This document shows, piece by piece, positions 17,585 to 28,509 of a stretch of DNA of 64,000 nucleotides. The stretch spans positions 1-64,000 of the forward strand of contig CAMCXF010000003.1 in the NCBI GenBank assembly GCA_945883235.1, given 5' to 3'. The notes beneath the pieces are model-generated. The model worked only from the letters and a program-made list of their open reading frames with translations, did no database searches and was not told the DNA's origin. Both the position numbers and the translations under genes were made by a program. The first letter of the stretch is position 1, and the number at the start of each line of letters is the position of its first letter. The DNA comes from Phenylobacterium deserti (GTDB taxonomy: Bacteria > Pseudomonadota > Alphaproteobacteria > Caulobacterales > Caulobacteraceae).

Positions 17585-19915
17585 CTAACGCTTCGGCCCG
17601 CCCTTCTTGCCGCTGCGGATGTTCTTGGGTCGCCCCTGAGGACCACGCTTGGGCCCGCGATAGCTGCCGGGGCCGCCGGGACCCCGGTCGCTGCGGTCTC
17701 GCATCCCCAGCCGGGGCCGGGGCGCGGTCTTGTCCGGCTCCGCAGGTTCGCTTAGCATCTCGAACAGCAGGCCGCCCGTGATCGGCGTGGCCTCTGCCAG
17801 CTTGACCCGCACCGTCATGCCCAGCGGCCACCGGCTCCCGGTCTTCTCGCCCACCAACGCGTGCATCCGGTCGTCGTGGACGAAGTACTCACTGCCCAGC
17901 CGTGACACCGGCACCAGCCCGTCAGCGCCGGTCCCTGCCAGCCGTACGAACAGGCCGAACCGGGTCACGCCCGTGATGCGTCCGTCAAACTCCGCCCCCA
18001 CCTTGTCCGCCAGGAACGCCGCCACATAGCGATCCGTGGCATCGCGCTCAGCGGCCATTGCGCGGCGTTCGGCAAAGGTGATTTCCTCGGCCGTGCCCTT
18101 CATCTGCGAGATGTCGCGGTCCGACAGGCCGTCACTGCCCAGATCCAGCGCCGTGATCAGCGCCCGATGGACGATCAGATCGGCATAGCGCCGGATCGGT
18201 GAGGTGAAGTGGGCGTACTTCATCAGGTTCAGGCCGAAGTGGCCGATGTTGTCCGTGGAATAGATCGCCTGCATCTGGGTGCGCAGGACCACCTCGTTGA
18301 TGATGTCAGCGTGCGGCCCCTCCCGGGTCTCGCCCAGCAGCTTGTTGAACCGGTCGGTGCGCGGGGCCTCGCCCTTGGTCCAGGGTATCCCCAGTGACCC
18401 CAGGAAGTCGGTCAGCGAGAAGATCTTCTCCTGGCTGGGCGCGTCATGGATTCTGTAGATCAGCGGGGTCTTCTTCTGCTCCAGGGTCTCGGCGGCGCAG
18501 ACGTTGGCCTGGATCATGAACTCCTCGATCAGCTTGTGCGCTTCGAGGGAGGGGCGGGGCGTGATCGCATCGATCTCACCCTCCGCATTGATCGAGATCT
18601 TCCGTTCCAGGCTCTCGATGGCCAATGGCGAGCGTGCGTCACGGCCCTTCTTCAGGCAGGCGTAGGCGGCCCACAGCGGCGTCAACACCCGGTCCAGCAG
18701 CGGCCCGGACTTGTCGTCGGGCTGTCCGTCGATGGCGGCCTGCGCCTGCTCATATGACAGCTTCGCCGCCGAGCGCATCAGACCCCGGGCAAACGTATGG
18801 CCGCGTTTGCGACCGCTGGCGTCGAACACCATTCGCACAGCCAGGCAGGCCCGGTTCTCGCCCTCCCTGAGGCTGCACAGGCCGGCCGACAACCGCTCGG
18901 GCAGCATCGGCTCTACCCGGTCGGGAAAATAGACGCTGTTGCCTTTCTCCCGCGCAATTCGGTCCAGCTCGGTGCCGGGCCGGACGTAGGCGGCGACATC
19001 GGCGATAGCGACCCAGGCGATCCAGCCACCGGGGTTCTTCGGGTCGTCGTCCGGCTGGGCAAAGACCGCGTCATCGTGATCGCGGGCGTCCTGCGGGTCG
19101 ATGGTGATCAACGGGACGTCGCGCATGTCCTCGCGCCCGCTCAGGGTCGGCGGCTCGGCCTCTTCCGCCTCGGCTTCGGCGGCGGCAGAGAAGCCCATCG
19201 GAATGCCGTGGGTGTGGATGGCGATCAGCGAGGCGGCGCGCGGCTGATCCTCGCGGCCCACGATCTCCAGAAGCTTGCCGTGCTTTGGCCCAAAGCGGCT
19301 GCCGTGGCTCTCTACCGTGGCCAGTACCAGATCGCCGTCCTGCACGTTCTCGCCGGGCGGCAGCAGCAGGCTGTCTTTCGAGCGCCGATCCACCGGCTCG
19401 ACCCGGACCTCGCGACGCACCTTGCGGACCACGCCCAGAATGCGGTGCGCGCTCTGACCCAGCCGCTTGATCAGCTTGGCCTGAAACTCGCCGGTTTCCA
19501 GTTGGTTGAACCGCACCAGCAGTCGGTCGCCCATGCCCGGCGCGCCGGTTCCGGCTTCCTTGCCGGGGGCCAGTGTCACGACCGGCGTTTCCTCGCCCTT
19601 GACCAGTTTCACCAACAGTTCGCCGTCGGTGTCCTTGCCCACCACGTCGACGACGCCGACCTCGGGAAAGGCTCCAGCCTCGGCGAACCCGCGCCGGCCG
19701 CGCTTGCCCAGCGCGCCCTCGGCCTCTAGCGCGGTCAGCATCTCGCGGAGCGCCCGGCGATCCGCGCCCTTCAGCCCGAAGGCGCTGGCGATGCCAGCCT
19801 TGTTCGGCTCACCCTGCTCGCGGATGTAGGCCAGCAGCGTGTCGCGGTCCGGCAGCCCCTGCGACGGGCGCGTGGGTTTTTTGGCGGTCTTCTTCGGTGT
19901 CTTCGGTCGAGCCAT
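17585..19915 (-). CDS. rnr: Ribonuclease R
   Basis: DVPLITIDPQDARDHDDAVFA, VAIADVAAYVRPGTELDRIAREKGNSVYFPDRVEPMLPERLSAGLCSL, YAHFTSPIRRYADLIVHR; C-terminal S1-like and basic tail. Confidence 0.96.
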   Translation of the reverse strand: MARPKTPKKTAKKPTRPSQGLPDRDTLLAYIREQGEPNKAGIASAFGLKGADRRALREMLTALEAEGALGKRGRRGFAEAGAFPEVGVVDVVGKDTDGELLVKLVKGEETPVVTLAPGKEAGTGAPGMGDRLLVRFNQLETGEFQAKLIKRLGQSAHRILGVVRKVRREVRVEPVDRRSKDSLLLPPGENVQDGDLVLATVESHGSRFGPKHGKLLEIVGREDQPRAASLIAIHTHGIPMGFSAAAEAEAEEAEPPTLSGREDMRDVPLITIDPQDARDHDDAVFAQPDDDPKNPGGWIAWVAIADVAAYVRPGTELDRIAREKGNSVYFPDRVEPMLPERLSAGLCSLREGENRACLAVRMVFDASGRKRGHTFARGLMRSAAKLSYEQAQAAIDGQPDDKSGPLLDRVLTPLWAAYACLKKGRDARSPLAIESLERKISINAEGEIDAITPRPSLEAHKLIEEFMIQANVCAAETLEQKKTPLIYRIHDAPSQEKIFSLTDFLGSLGIPWTKGEAPRTDRFNKLLGETREGPHADIINEVVLRTQMQAIYSTDNIGHFGLNLMKYAHFTSPIRRYADLIVHRALITALDLGSDGLSDRDISQMKGTAEEITFAERRAMAAERDATDRYVAAFLADKVGAEFDGRITGVTRFGLFVRLAGTGADGLVPVSRLGSEYFVHDDRMHALVGEKTGSRWPLGMTVRVKLAEATPITGGLLFEMLSEPAEPDKTAPRPRLGMRDRSDRGPGGPGSYRGPKRGPQGRPKNIRSGKKGGPKR

Positions 19916-19943
19916 TCCGCGCCCATAGCACGGTTTGACTGCC

Positions 19944-20753
19944 TCAGGCGGCATCCCCGGCATTCAGAAATGCGATGATTGCCGGATAGGCCGCGCGGTC
20001 CTGGATCATGAACATGTGGCCGCCTTCGAACCACTGGAGCTTGGCCCCAGGCATGCGTGCCGCCATCTTGTCCTGCGTCGAGGGCAGGGCGATCCCGTCA
20101 TAGCGGCCCGCTGCAATCAGGACCGGGCACGTGATTTGAGGCAGGCGATCCCATGTGTCGTGACCGGCGCGGGCCTCCAGTTGCCGCCGGGCACCTTGCG
20201 CGCGCCCGGGCTCGCCCGCGAAAGGGTCGGCAGAACCCATGGCGACAAAGGTGGCATAGTCCTGCGGATGGGCCGCCGCCCATGCCGCATCGCGGCGCGT
20301 GTCGCTGATCGGGATCAGATGCTTCGCGCGCGCCTCGCCGGTCAGATGTTCGATGTCGTGAAAGGCGAACGAAGCCCCGCCCGCGCCACCGGGGGAGGTG
20401 CAGGCCAGCACCAGCCGTTTCACCTTGGCGGGATGCCGCAGCGCCAGTTCCTGGGCCACCATGCCGCCGAATGAGACGCCGATCACCACGGCGTCATCCC
20501 AGTCGAGGTGGTGCATCAGGTCGGCGGCGTCGTCGGCGTACTGGGCCATGGAATAGGGCGCGTCGGGCTTGTCCGTTCTGCCAAGACCCCGCTGGTCATA
20601 GGTCAGCAGATCAAAGGCCTTGGCCAGCGGCGAGGCGAACATATTGGGTTGAAACCGAAGGTCGCCGCCCGTGCCGGAAATGTACAACAGCCGACGCCCT
20701 GAGCCTGCGCGCTCGAAATAAAAGTGCAGGTCGTTGAGCGTTGCAATCGGCAT
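19944..20753 (-). CDS. Alpha/beta fold hydrolase
   Basis: LLYISGTGGDLRF..LLTYDQRGLGRTDKPDAPYSMAQYADDAADLMHHLDWDDAVVIGVSFGGMVAQELALRHP (GxSxG). Confidence 0.93.
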   Translation of the reverse strand: MPIATLNDLHFYFERAGSGRRLLYISGTGGDLRFQPNMFASPLAKAFDLLTYDQRGLGRTDKPDAPYSMAQYADDAADLMHHLDWDDAVVIGVSFGGMVAQELALRHPAKVKRLVLACTSPGGAGGASFAFHDIEHLTGEARAKHLIPISDTRRDAAWAAAHPQDYATFVAMGSADPFAGEPGRAQGARRQLEARAGHDTWDRLPQITCPVLIAAGRYDGIALPSTQDKMAARMPGAKLQWFEGGHMFMIQDRAAYPAIIAFLNAGDAA

Positions 20754-20774
20754 CGGTAGTCCCCTGATAAGCGG

Positions 20775-23393
20775 TCAGGCCTTGGATTTGGCCGTCGGTT
20801 TCTTTTTCGCAGGCACCTTCTTCTTCGCAGGTGCATTCTTCGCGCTCACCGCCTTCGGCGCTGCCTTGGCCTTCACCGCCCTTGCTGGTTTCTTGGCCTT
20901 TCCACCACCGCCCTTCGCCACCCGTTCAGCGATCAACTCTATGGCCTGCTCCAACGTCACCGACAGTGGGTCAGCGCCACGCGGCACGTTGGCATTGGTG
21001 GCACCGTGCTTGATGTAGGGGCCATAGCGGCCTGACAACACCCGGATCGGCTGACCGTCTGCCGGGTGCGCGCCCAGTTCCGCCAGCGCCGCCGATTCTG
21101 CCCCGCCGCGCCTACCTGCCCGCTTCGTGGCCAGCAGGTCCACGGCGCGGTTTACGCCAACGTCGAAGACTTCGTCTGCCGTCGGCAGGTTGGCATAGGT
21201 GCCGTCGTGCAGCACGAAGGGACCATAGCGTCCGATGCCGGCCAGGATCGGCTTGCCGTCCTCTGGGTGGTTGCCCACCTCGCGCGGCAGCCGCAGCAAG
21301 CGCAGGCCCTTGTCCAGGTCCATGTCCGGTGCCGACCAGCCCTTGGGCAGGCTGGATCGCTTGGGCTTCTCGCCTTCGCCCAGCTGGACGTAGACACCGA
21401 AGCGGCCGGTTTTCAGGAAAACCGTCTCACCGGTGACCGGATCAATCCCCAGTTCGCGGTCGCCGGTGGGGCCGTCTTCACCCTCTCCCGAGACGGTCAG
21501 CGGCCGGGTGTGGCGGCACTCCGGATAGTTTGAACAGCCCAGGAATGGACCGTACTTGCTCGACTTCAAGCCCATCCGACCGGAGTTGCAGACCGGGCAA
21601 AGGCGCGGGTCGGACCCGTCGGCCTTTTCCGGGAACAGGTGCGGACCCAAGGTCGCATCCAGCGCCGTCAGCACGTCGCTCATGCGGAGTTCAGCTGTCT
21701 CGCCGATCTTGGCGTTGAATTCGAGCCAGAATTCACGGAGCAGGACCTTCCAGTCCAGCTCGCCGGCCGACACCAGATCGAGGCGTTCTTCCAGCGCGGC
21801 GGTGAAGTCGTATTCCACGTATCGGGCGAAGTATTCTTCCAGGAAGGCGGTCAGCAGTCGGCCCTTGTCCTCGGGCACGAAGCGCTGCTTCTCCATCCGC
21901 ACATAGGCGCGGTCGCGCAACACCGTCAGGATCGAGGCGTAGGTCGACGGCCGTCCGATACCCAGCTCCTCGAGCTTTTTCACCAGGCTGGCTTCGGAAT
22001 AGCGCGGTGGCGGCTCGGTGAAGTGCTGGTCGGCCTTGGCGGCGCGCACTTGCGCGGCAGCGCCCTGGGTCACCTGCGGCAGGCGGCCGCCCTCCTCGTC
22101 GTCAGGATCGTCGCGGCCCTCTTCGTAGACCGCCAGATAGCCGTCGAACGTTACCACCTGGCCAGTGGCGCGCAGGCCGGTCTTGCCGTCGGAGGAATCA
22201 AGGTCGATGGTTGTGCGCTCGATCCTCGCGCTTTCCATCTGCGACGCAATCATCCGCTTCCAGACCAGCTCATAGAGCCGCCCCAGATCGCCCTCGAGCC
22301 GCATCTTCCCGGGATTGCGCGCCAGGCTGGTCGGGCGGATCGCCTCGTGGGCCTCCTGAGCGTTCTTTGCCTTGGTAGAGTAGATTCGCGCCTTCTCCGG
22401 AACGTATTCCCGGCCGTAGAGCCCGCCGATCACGTCGCGCGCCTCGTCCAGCGCTTCGGGCGCAGTCTGGACACCGTCGGTGCGCATATAGGTGATCAGA
22501 CCGACGGTCTCGCCGCCGATGTCGATACCCTCATAGAGCCGCTGCGCGGCCTGCATCGTGCGCTTGGCGTCGAAGCCCAGCTTGCGCGAGGCCTCCTGCT
22601 GCAGGGTAGAGGTTGTGAAGGGCGGGGGCGGCGAGCGGCGGCCGGGCTTGCGCTCCAGAGCGGTCACCGTGAACGTCGCTGCCTTCACCGCATCGCGTGC
22701 GGCAAAGGCGCTGGCCTCATTGCCCAGGTCAAACTTGGTCAGGCGCTTGCTGTCATGCTTCACCAGCCGCGCAGTGAAGGGGTCGCTACCGGCGGCGACC
22801 TCGGCCTCGACGGTCCAGTATTCCTGGGTCTTGAACCGCTCGATTTCGAGCTCGCGGTCCACAACGCATCTCAAGGCCACTGACTGAACGCGGCCCGCCG
22901 AGCGCGCGCCGGGCAGTTTGCGCCACAGCACCGGCGACAGCGTAAAGCCCACCAGATAGTCCAGCGCGCGCCGCGCCAGATAGGCATTGACCAGCTCCAT
23001 ATCCAGCTGGCGCGGATGGGTCATGGCCTCAAGAATCGAGCTCTTGGTGATCGCGTTGAACACCACCCGCTCGACCGGGATGTCCTTCAGGCCGCGCTTC
23101 CTGTTGAGGATCTCCAGCACGTGCCAGGAAATGGCCTCGCCCTCGCGGTCGGGGTCGGTGGCCAGGATGAGGCGGTCCGCACCCTTCGCGGCCTCGGCGA
23201 TCTCGGACAGGCGCTTGGCAGCCTTGCCATCGATTTCCCAGGACATGTCGAAGTCCTCGTCCGGACGAACGGAACCGTCCTTCGCGGGCAAATCGCGGAC
23301 GTGGCCATAGGAGGCCAGCACCTTGAAATCGGATCCAAGGTACTTGTTGATGGTCTTGGCCTTGGCGGGGCTCTCGACGATGACGAGCTTCAT
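20775..23393 (-). CDS. topA: DNA topoisomerase I
   Basis: MKLVIVESPAKAKTINKYLGSDFKVLASYGHVRDLPAK, LILATDPDREGEAISWHVLE, ITYMRTDGV; Zn-finger-like repeats; Lys/Ala-rich tail. Confidence 0.97.
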   Translation of the reverse strand: MKLVIVESPAKAKTINKYLGSDFKVLASYGHVRDLPAKDGSVRPDEDFDMSWEIDGKAAKRLSEIAEAAKGADRLILATDPDREGEAISWHVLEILNRKRGLKDIPVERVVFNAITKSSILEAMTHPRQLDMELVNAYLARRALDYLVGFTLSPVLWRKLPGARSAGRVQSVALRCVVDRELEIERFKTQEYWTVEAEVAAGSDPFTARLVKHDSKRLTKFDLGNEASAFAARDAVKAATFTVTALERKPGRRSPPPPFTTSTLQQEASRKLGFDAKRTMQAAQRLYEGIDIGGETVGLITYMRTDGVQTAPEALDEARDVIGGLYGREYVPEKARIYSTKAKNAQEAHEAIRPTSLARNPGKMRLEGDLGRLYELVWKRMIASQMESARIERTTIDLDSSDGKTGLRATGQVVTFDGYLAVYEEGRDDPDDEEGGRLPQVTQGAAAQVRAAKADQHFTEPPPRYSEASLVKKLEELGIGRPSTYASILTVLRDRAYVRMEKQRFVPEDKGRLLTAFLEEYFARYVEYDFTAALEERLDLVSAGELDWKVLLREFWLEFNAKIGETAELRMSDVLTALDATLGPHLFPEKADGSDPRLCPVCNSGRMGLKSSKYGPFLGCSNYPECRHTRPLTVSGEGEDGPTGDRELGIDPVTGETVFLKTGRFGVYVQLGEGEKPKRSSLPKGWSAPDMDLDKGLRLLRLPREVGNHPEDGKPILAGIGRYGPFVLHDGTYANLPTADEVFDVGVNRAVDLLATKRAGRRGGAESAALAELGAHPADGQPIRVLSGRYGPYIKHGATNANVPRGADPLSVTLEQAIELIAERVAKGGGGKAKKPARAVKAKAAPKAVSAKNAPAKKKVPAKKKPTAKSKA

Positions 23394-23495
23394 GCGGGGG
23401 TGCGTCTGATCCATAAAAGAGGCGGAACGTGGGGGCGGCACCCATCGCCTGTCAACGGGCGGTTTTTGCCGGGATCGGGCAGCCCCTTTAGGGGC

Positions 23496-24587
23496 TTACC
23501 CCTTAACAACCATGCCGCCGGGGCGCAGTTCGGCCCGTCCAGCCAGCGCCAGCTCCATCAAGGCAGCGAAAACGGCGGGGGCAGGGGCCTGAGCCGCGCG
23601 CACCATTTCGTCGCGTGAGACCGGTGTCGGCGACAGCAGTTGGGCCAGTCGCTCGATCAGATCACGGTCGACAGTTTCAGGCATATCCTGGAAGTCTGGC
23701 GGATCAGGCTCACGCAACCCGGGCAGGGTCTCAAGCGCCCGCAAGACGTCATCGAGCCCCTCGCACAGCGCAGCCCCCTGGCGGATCAGATCGTTGGTGC
23801 CGCGGGCGCGTGGGTCGAGCGGTGAGCCCGGCACCGCCAGCACCTCACGTCCCTGTTCCGCGGCGAGCCGCGCCGTGATCAGCGACCCGGAACGCAGTTC
23901 GGCCTCCACCACCACCACGGCGCGCGACAGGCCGGCGATGATGCGGTTACGGCGCGGGAAGTCGCGGGCCACGGCCGTGCGTCCCGGCTCATTCTCCGAT
24001 ACCACGCAGCCGCTCGCGACGATCCGATCATAGAGCCCGCGATGCTCGGGCGGATAAACGTCGTCGATCCCGCCACCCAGAACGGCTGATGTTCCGGTGG
24101 GCAATGCACCCTCGTGGGCCGCGGCATCTATTCCACGCGCCATGCCGGAGGTGATCAGGTAACCGGCCTGGCCCAGTTCGGCGGCAAGGCCTCGGGCAAA
24201 CCTCTGGCCGGCCGCTGAGGCCACCCGGGCACCGACAATGGCGACGCTGGGCTGATTTAAAAGGGCTACATTTCCGCGCGTCCAGATCAGGGGCGGCGGC
24301 GGGTCCAGAGCGGCCAGTGCGGCAGGGAAGTCCGGCTCGCAAGTCGCGATCAGCCGTGCGCCCAGCTTTGCGCCGGCGGCAAGTTCACGCTCTGCTTCGG
24401 CCTCTGACGGAATCTTCAGACGCGCCATCCGACCGCCGCGCTGGGCAAGGTCAGGCAGGGCCGCCAGGGCCAGAGCGGCCTCGCCAAAGCGCCGGATCAA
24501 CTGACTGAACGTGACCGCGCCGACATTCTCTGCGCGGGACAGACGCAACCAGTCGCGCCGTTGCCTGTCGGAAAGCTGTCGTGTCAC
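23496..24587 (-). CDS. dprA: DNA-processing protein DprA
   Basis: [71 protein letters not shown]. Confidence 0.96.
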   Translation of the reverse strand: MTRQLSDRQRRDWLRLSRAENVGAVTFSQLIRRFGEAALALAALPDLAQRGGRMARLKIPSEAEAERELAAGAKLGARLIATCEPDFPAALAALDPPPPLIWTRGNVALLNQPSVAIVGARVASAAGQRFARGLAAELGQAGYLITSGMARGIDAAAHEGALPTGTSAVLGGGIDDVYPPEHRGLYDRIVASGCVVSENEPGRTAVARDFPRRNRIIAGLSRAVVVVEAELRSGSLITARLAAEQGREVLAVPGSPLDPRARGTNDLIRQGAALCEGLDDVLRALETLPGLREPDPPDFQDMPETVDRDLIERLAQLLSPTPVSRDEMVRAAQAPAPAVFAALMELALAGRAELRPGGMVVKG

Positions 24588-25228
24588 CCGGCCTCGTCCA
24601 CGGGCGGTTTCGCGGCGTCGATCCTGGGCTCCTCGCCTCGCAACAAGCGTCGGATATTTGGCTCATGCCGGATGAAGACCAGCAGGGCCATGAATAGCGT
24701 CAGGAGGGTAATGGCGTGCGGGAGACCCAGTAACAGGGCGATCAGCGGTGCGATCGCCACGGCGACCAGACCGGCCAGCGACGATATGCGGAACAGGAAA
24801 GCCACGATCAACCAGGCCGCCCCCGATGCCAACCCAACGGGCCATGCCGCCGCCAGCAAGGTGCCAAAGAAGGTGGCGACCCCCTTGCCGCCCTTGAACT
24901 TCAGCCAGACCGGAAAGAGATGCCCCAGGAATGCGGCGCCTGCTGCCAGCGCGATGAGGCTGGATCCAGATGCTCCAGGATTTGACCTGTCCATAACCCA
25001 GGCCAGCAGCACTGCTACCGCGCCCTTGCCACCATCACCCAGCAGGGTGATGAGTGCCAGATCCTTGCGACCGGTGCGCAACACATTGGTCGCACCAATG
25101 CTGCCGGAGCCTATCGCGCGGATATCGCCCGTACCGCCCAGTCGGGTCGCAATCACCCCGAACGGAATCGAACCCAACAGGTAGCCGCCAACGATGGCGA
25201 CAGCATAGAGAAGGATATTCGGCGACAT
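24584..25228 (-). CDS. plsY: Glycerol-3-phosphate acyltransferase PlsY
   Basis: [41 protein letters not shown]...[20 protein letters not shown]. Confidence 0.95.
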   Translation of the reverse strand: MSPNILLYAVAIVGGYLLGSIPFGVIATRLGGTGDIRAIGSGSIGATNVLRTGRKDLALITLLGDGGKGAVAVLLAWVMDRSNPGASGSSLIALAAGAAFLGHLFPVWLKFKGGKGVATFFGTLLAAAWPVGLASGAAWLIVAFLFRISSLAGLVAVAIAPLIALLLGLPHAITLLTLFMALLVFIRHEPNIRRLLRGEEPRIDAAKPPVDEAG

Positions 25229-25366
25229 GGTTTCCCCCGATCCGAACGACTCCTAGCGCGTCTCTGGCAACTCTGAAACAGGCGTGAAGTCGACCGCGCT
25301 GAGGCTGGTATTCGATCCCGCCCTGACTATGGTGCGGTCGATGGTCCCATCCACCAAGGCGTTTGA

Positions 25367-26275
25367 ATGATCCTCGTGACGGGGTCGGAAGGTTTGATCG
25401 GCCGGCATGTTGTGTCGGCGCTACTGGCGTCGGGTCATGCTGTCAGACGATTTGACCTGGCCCGAGCATCGACCGAAAACCTTCGCCACTCCGGGGCTGT
25501 CGAGTTGGCTCTTGAGGGCGTCACCGGAGTTCTTCACTTGGCGGCGGTATCCCGTGTCGCCCGCGCCCAAATGGAACCCGAATTCTGTCACCAGACCAAT
25601 GTTGAAGCCTTTGGCGAACTTCTTCGCCTCAGTCTGGCGCAGCAAAGTCGCCCATGGGTAATTTTTGTCAGCAGTCGAGAGGTGTATGGCCAGCAAGCGG
25701 TCTTGCCGGTGCAGGAAGATGCTGTCCTGTCGCCCGTGAACGTCTACGCCGCAAGCAAGGTCGAGGGTGCACGACTGACCGCGCAGGCCTCCCGCGCCGG
25801 CCTGCTTACCAATATCTGTCGGCTTTCGAACGTCTACGGCTGCCCGCATGACTATGGGGATCGGGTGGCGGTGGCCTTCGCGGCCGCGGCCACCTGGGGT
25901 GGGGTGGCCAGAGTTGACGGCTCGGATTGTCTGTTTGACTTCACCTTCATTGCCGATGTGGCCGAGGGTCTTTGCCGGCTGGTCGAGGCGACAGTTGCCG
26001 GTGAGCGATTGCCGCCGGTTCAATTTGTGTCGGGCCGAGGAACCACGCTTGGTGGATTGGCGCGTCTTGCCAAGGGCATCTCGGCGCATCCTGTCGATAT
26101 CGTCGAGGCACCGGCGCGAACGTTCGATGTCTCGCGGTTTGTCGGGGATCCAACACGAACCCGCGCGCTTTTGGGCTGGCAGGCGACGACGCAGATTGAA
26201 GACGGCATGGCACTGCTTGTCCGCGCTCTGCAGCAGCAGGAGTGCGGGGGCCTACCCGCGTTACGTCAGCCATGA
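25367..26275 (+). CDS. NAD-dependent epimerase/dehydratase (extended SDR)
   Basis: MILVTGSEGLIGRHVVSALLASGHAVRRFDL...VLHLAAVSRV...FVSSREVYGQ...YAASKVEGARL (YxxxK). Confidence 0.92.
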   Translation: MILVTGSEGLIGRHVVSALLASGHAVRRFDLARASTENLRHSGAVELALEGVTGVLHLAAVSRVARAQMEPEFCHQTNVEAFGELLRLSLAQQSRPWVIFVSSREVYGQQAVLPVQEDAVLSPVNVYAASKVEGARLTAQASRAGLLTNICRLSNVYGCPHDYGDRVAVAFAAAATWGGVARVDGSDCLFDFTFIADVAEGLCRLVEATVAGERLPPVQFVSGRGTTLGGLARLAKGISAHPVDIVEAPARTFDVSRFVGDPTRTRALLGWQATTQIEDGMALLVRALQQQECGGLPALRQP

Positions 26276-27228
26276 CGCTTGACGGGGTATCTGTTCCAGA
26301 GCGCCCCGGTGAAATCCGGGCCTGCTTGGTTGTGCGTGACGAGGTTCTCCGCCTGCCGTCGACCCTGGATTGTCATCGACACCTCGGCGTTGATCGCTTC
26401 CTGATCATTGACAACGGTTCTGGCGACGGCACCGTCGATTTTCTGACAGCGCAGCCGGACGTCCATCTCTTTCAAACGACGGAGTCGTTTGCCGCTGCCA
26501 ATGACGGCCTGCATTGGGGCAACGCGGTACGCGACGCCTACTGTGATGGTCATTGGACGCTCAGTCTCGACGCTGACGAACAGCTTGTCTTTCCGGGCAT
26601 TGAGACCGTTGACCTGAAGTCGCTGTGTCGCTTTTTGGACGGGCAGGGCGCGGATTGCGTTCTGGCGATGCTGCTCGACATGTACAACGCTGGCGACGTC
26701 ACCGAGGCTGTTCATGATCCGGCCAGGCCCCTGATCGAGACGTGCAGGTGGTTCGACCCGGGTCCCTATCGCCTGCTGCGCGGAGGACCGTTTCCTGGTG
26801 CCCGGATCTATGGTGGACCCAGGGATCGATTGATCGATTTCAAGCCGTTTCAGAATGGCTCGCCGCTGCTGACGAAGGTGCCCCTGGTTCGCTGGCGTCG
26901 CGGCATGCGTTACCTGCTATCGACCCATCAGATGACGGCGGCGCGCCTGTTCCCGATGCTTGGGGTGCTCCTGCACTTCAAGTTTCTCAGCGACTTCCGC
27001 CAGCGGGTTGAGACGGCGGTCGAGGGCGCGTGGCATGGCGGAGCCGAGCGGGACTTCCTCGCCTACCATGCGCACCTCCAGGCGAACGTAGCCCTGCGAC
27101 TTCACTTTGATGGTTCCGTACGCTTCGAAAACAGCCGGCAGCTGGTCGACCTGGGCGTGATGCTGACCCATCCCGCACTCGAGGCATTCATCGCGTCCGA
27201 GACCGCCTCCGGACACTTGTCAGGCTGA
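26272..27228 (+). CDS. Glycosyltransferase family 2-like protein
   Basis: IRACLVVRDEVLRLPSTLDCHRHLGVDRFLIIDNGSGDGTVDFL...WTLSLDADEQLVFPG (DxD); ATGA overlap with upstream epimerase. Confidence 0.88.
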   Translation: MTLDGVSVPERPGEIRACLVVRDEVLRLPSTLDCHRHLGVDRFLIIDNGSGDGTVDFLTAQPDVHLFQTTESFAAANDGLHWGNAVRDAYCDGHWTLSLDADEQLVFPGIETVDLKSLCRFLDGQGADCVLAMLLDMYNAGDVTEAVHDPARPLIETCRWFDPGPYRLLRGGPFPGARIYGGPRDRLIDFKPFQNGSPLLTKVPLVRWRRGMRYLLSTHQMTAARLFPMLGVLLHFKFLSDFRQRVETAVEGAWHGGAERDFLAYHAHLQANVALRLHFDGSVRFENSRQLVDLGVMLTHPALEAFIASETASGHLSG

Positions 27229-28509
27229 ATAGACCGTCCGGCCGCCCACCACCGTCCGCAGGACCTTGCCTTGCAGTCGCCGCCCGTCAAACGGCGAGTT
27301 CTTGGACTTCGAGATCAGCTTGTCAGCCTGGATGACGACAGGCGCGTTTAGATCACACAGTACGAGATCAGCGGGCGTGCCCGTGGCCAGTCGCCCGCCG
27401 GGGAGACCCAGGAGCTTCGCCGGTGCCGACGTCACGGTGCGGATCAGATCAATCAACGGAATGCGGCCCTCGTGATGGAAGGCAAGCAGGGCGGCCAGCA
27501 GGGTCTGTAGGCCTACTGCACCCGGCGCGGCCTCGTCGTAGGGCAGGCGCTTGTCCTCGGCCGGTGCCGGGGAGTGGGCCGAGACGATCACCTGGATAAG
27601 ACCCGAGGCCACGGCATCGATCACCGCCTGACGGTCGTCTTCCGATCGAAGGGGAGGGTCGACTTTGCAGAAGGTCCGGTAGTCGCCGATGTCGATCTCG
27701 TTGAACGACAGGTGATTGATCGAGGTAGTCGCCGTCACTGGCAGCCCGCGATCAAGCCCACGCTTGAGGCTCTCCATCGCCGCCGCCGTGGTGATCTGGT
27801 CCACGATGAAGGGCGCGCCGGTCAGTTCGACCAGCGCAAGGTCGCGTTCCAGCATGATCCGCTCGGCGATGGCGGGCACGCTGGGAAGTCCCATGCGGGC
27901 GGCAAACTCGCCCTCGCTGGCCACCGCCCCCGCTGACAGCCACGGATCGGCTGGGCGATGTGCCACAGGTACGCCGAACGCCTTGGCGTAGCTCAGCACC
28001 CGGCGAAGGACCTTCGAATCCACGATGGGGCGGTCGGCGTCGGTGACATAGAGGCAGCCGGCCTCGTGCATAAGCCCGATCTCGGCCATCCGCTGGCCCA
28101 GCCCGCCCTTGGTGGCGGCACCGGCGGGGTAGACGTTGACCAGTTCGATGTCGCGGGCCCGGCGCAGGATGAAATCCACGACCGAGGGCTCGTCCATCAC
28201 CGGGTTGGTATCGGGCTGGACGACGATGGTGGTCACGCCACCGGCGGCGGCGGCCAGTGCGGCGGACTTGAGGGTTTCCTTCGGTTCGGAACCCGGCTCG
28301 CCAGTCTTCACCCGGATGTCGATCAGGCCAGGGATCAAAAGCGCACCGCCGGTGTCGATGACGTCCACGTCTGCCGACAGAGATCCGAAGCCCGGTACGT
28401 GGGCCAGGTCGGCGATGACACCTCCGGCGATCATGACCGCACCGGGGCCGTCGTAGCCCGAAGCCGGGTCTACAAGGCGCGCGTTCAGATAAGCGGTCGG
28501 GCGGCTCAT
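27220..28509 (-). CDS. pyrC: Dihydroorotase
   Basis: [60 protein letters not shown]; adjacent to pyrB. Has DIRVKTGEP where active dihydroorotases usually have DxHxH, so possibly a PyrC' form. Confidence 0.88.
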   Translation of the reverse strand: MSRPTAYLNARLVDPASGYDGPGAVMIAGGVIADLAHVPGFGSLSADVDVIDTGGALLIPGLIDIRVKTGEPGSEPKETLKSAALAAAAGGVTTIVVQPDTNPVMDEPSVVDFILRRARDIELVNVYPAGAATKGGLGQRMAEIGLMHEAGCLYVTDADRPIVDSKVLRRVLSYAKAFGVPVAHRPADPWLSAGAVASEGEFAARMGLPSVPAIAERIMLERDLALVELTGAPFIVDQITTAAAMESLKRGLDRGLPVTATTSINHLSFNEIDIGDYRTFCKVDPPLRSEDDRQAVIDAVASGLIQVIVSAHSPAPAEDKRLPYDEAAPGAVGLQTLLAALLAFHHEGRIPLIDLIRTVTSAPAKLLGLPGGRLATGTPADLVLCDLNAPVVIQADKLISKSKNSPFDGRRLQGKVLRTVVGGRTVYSA

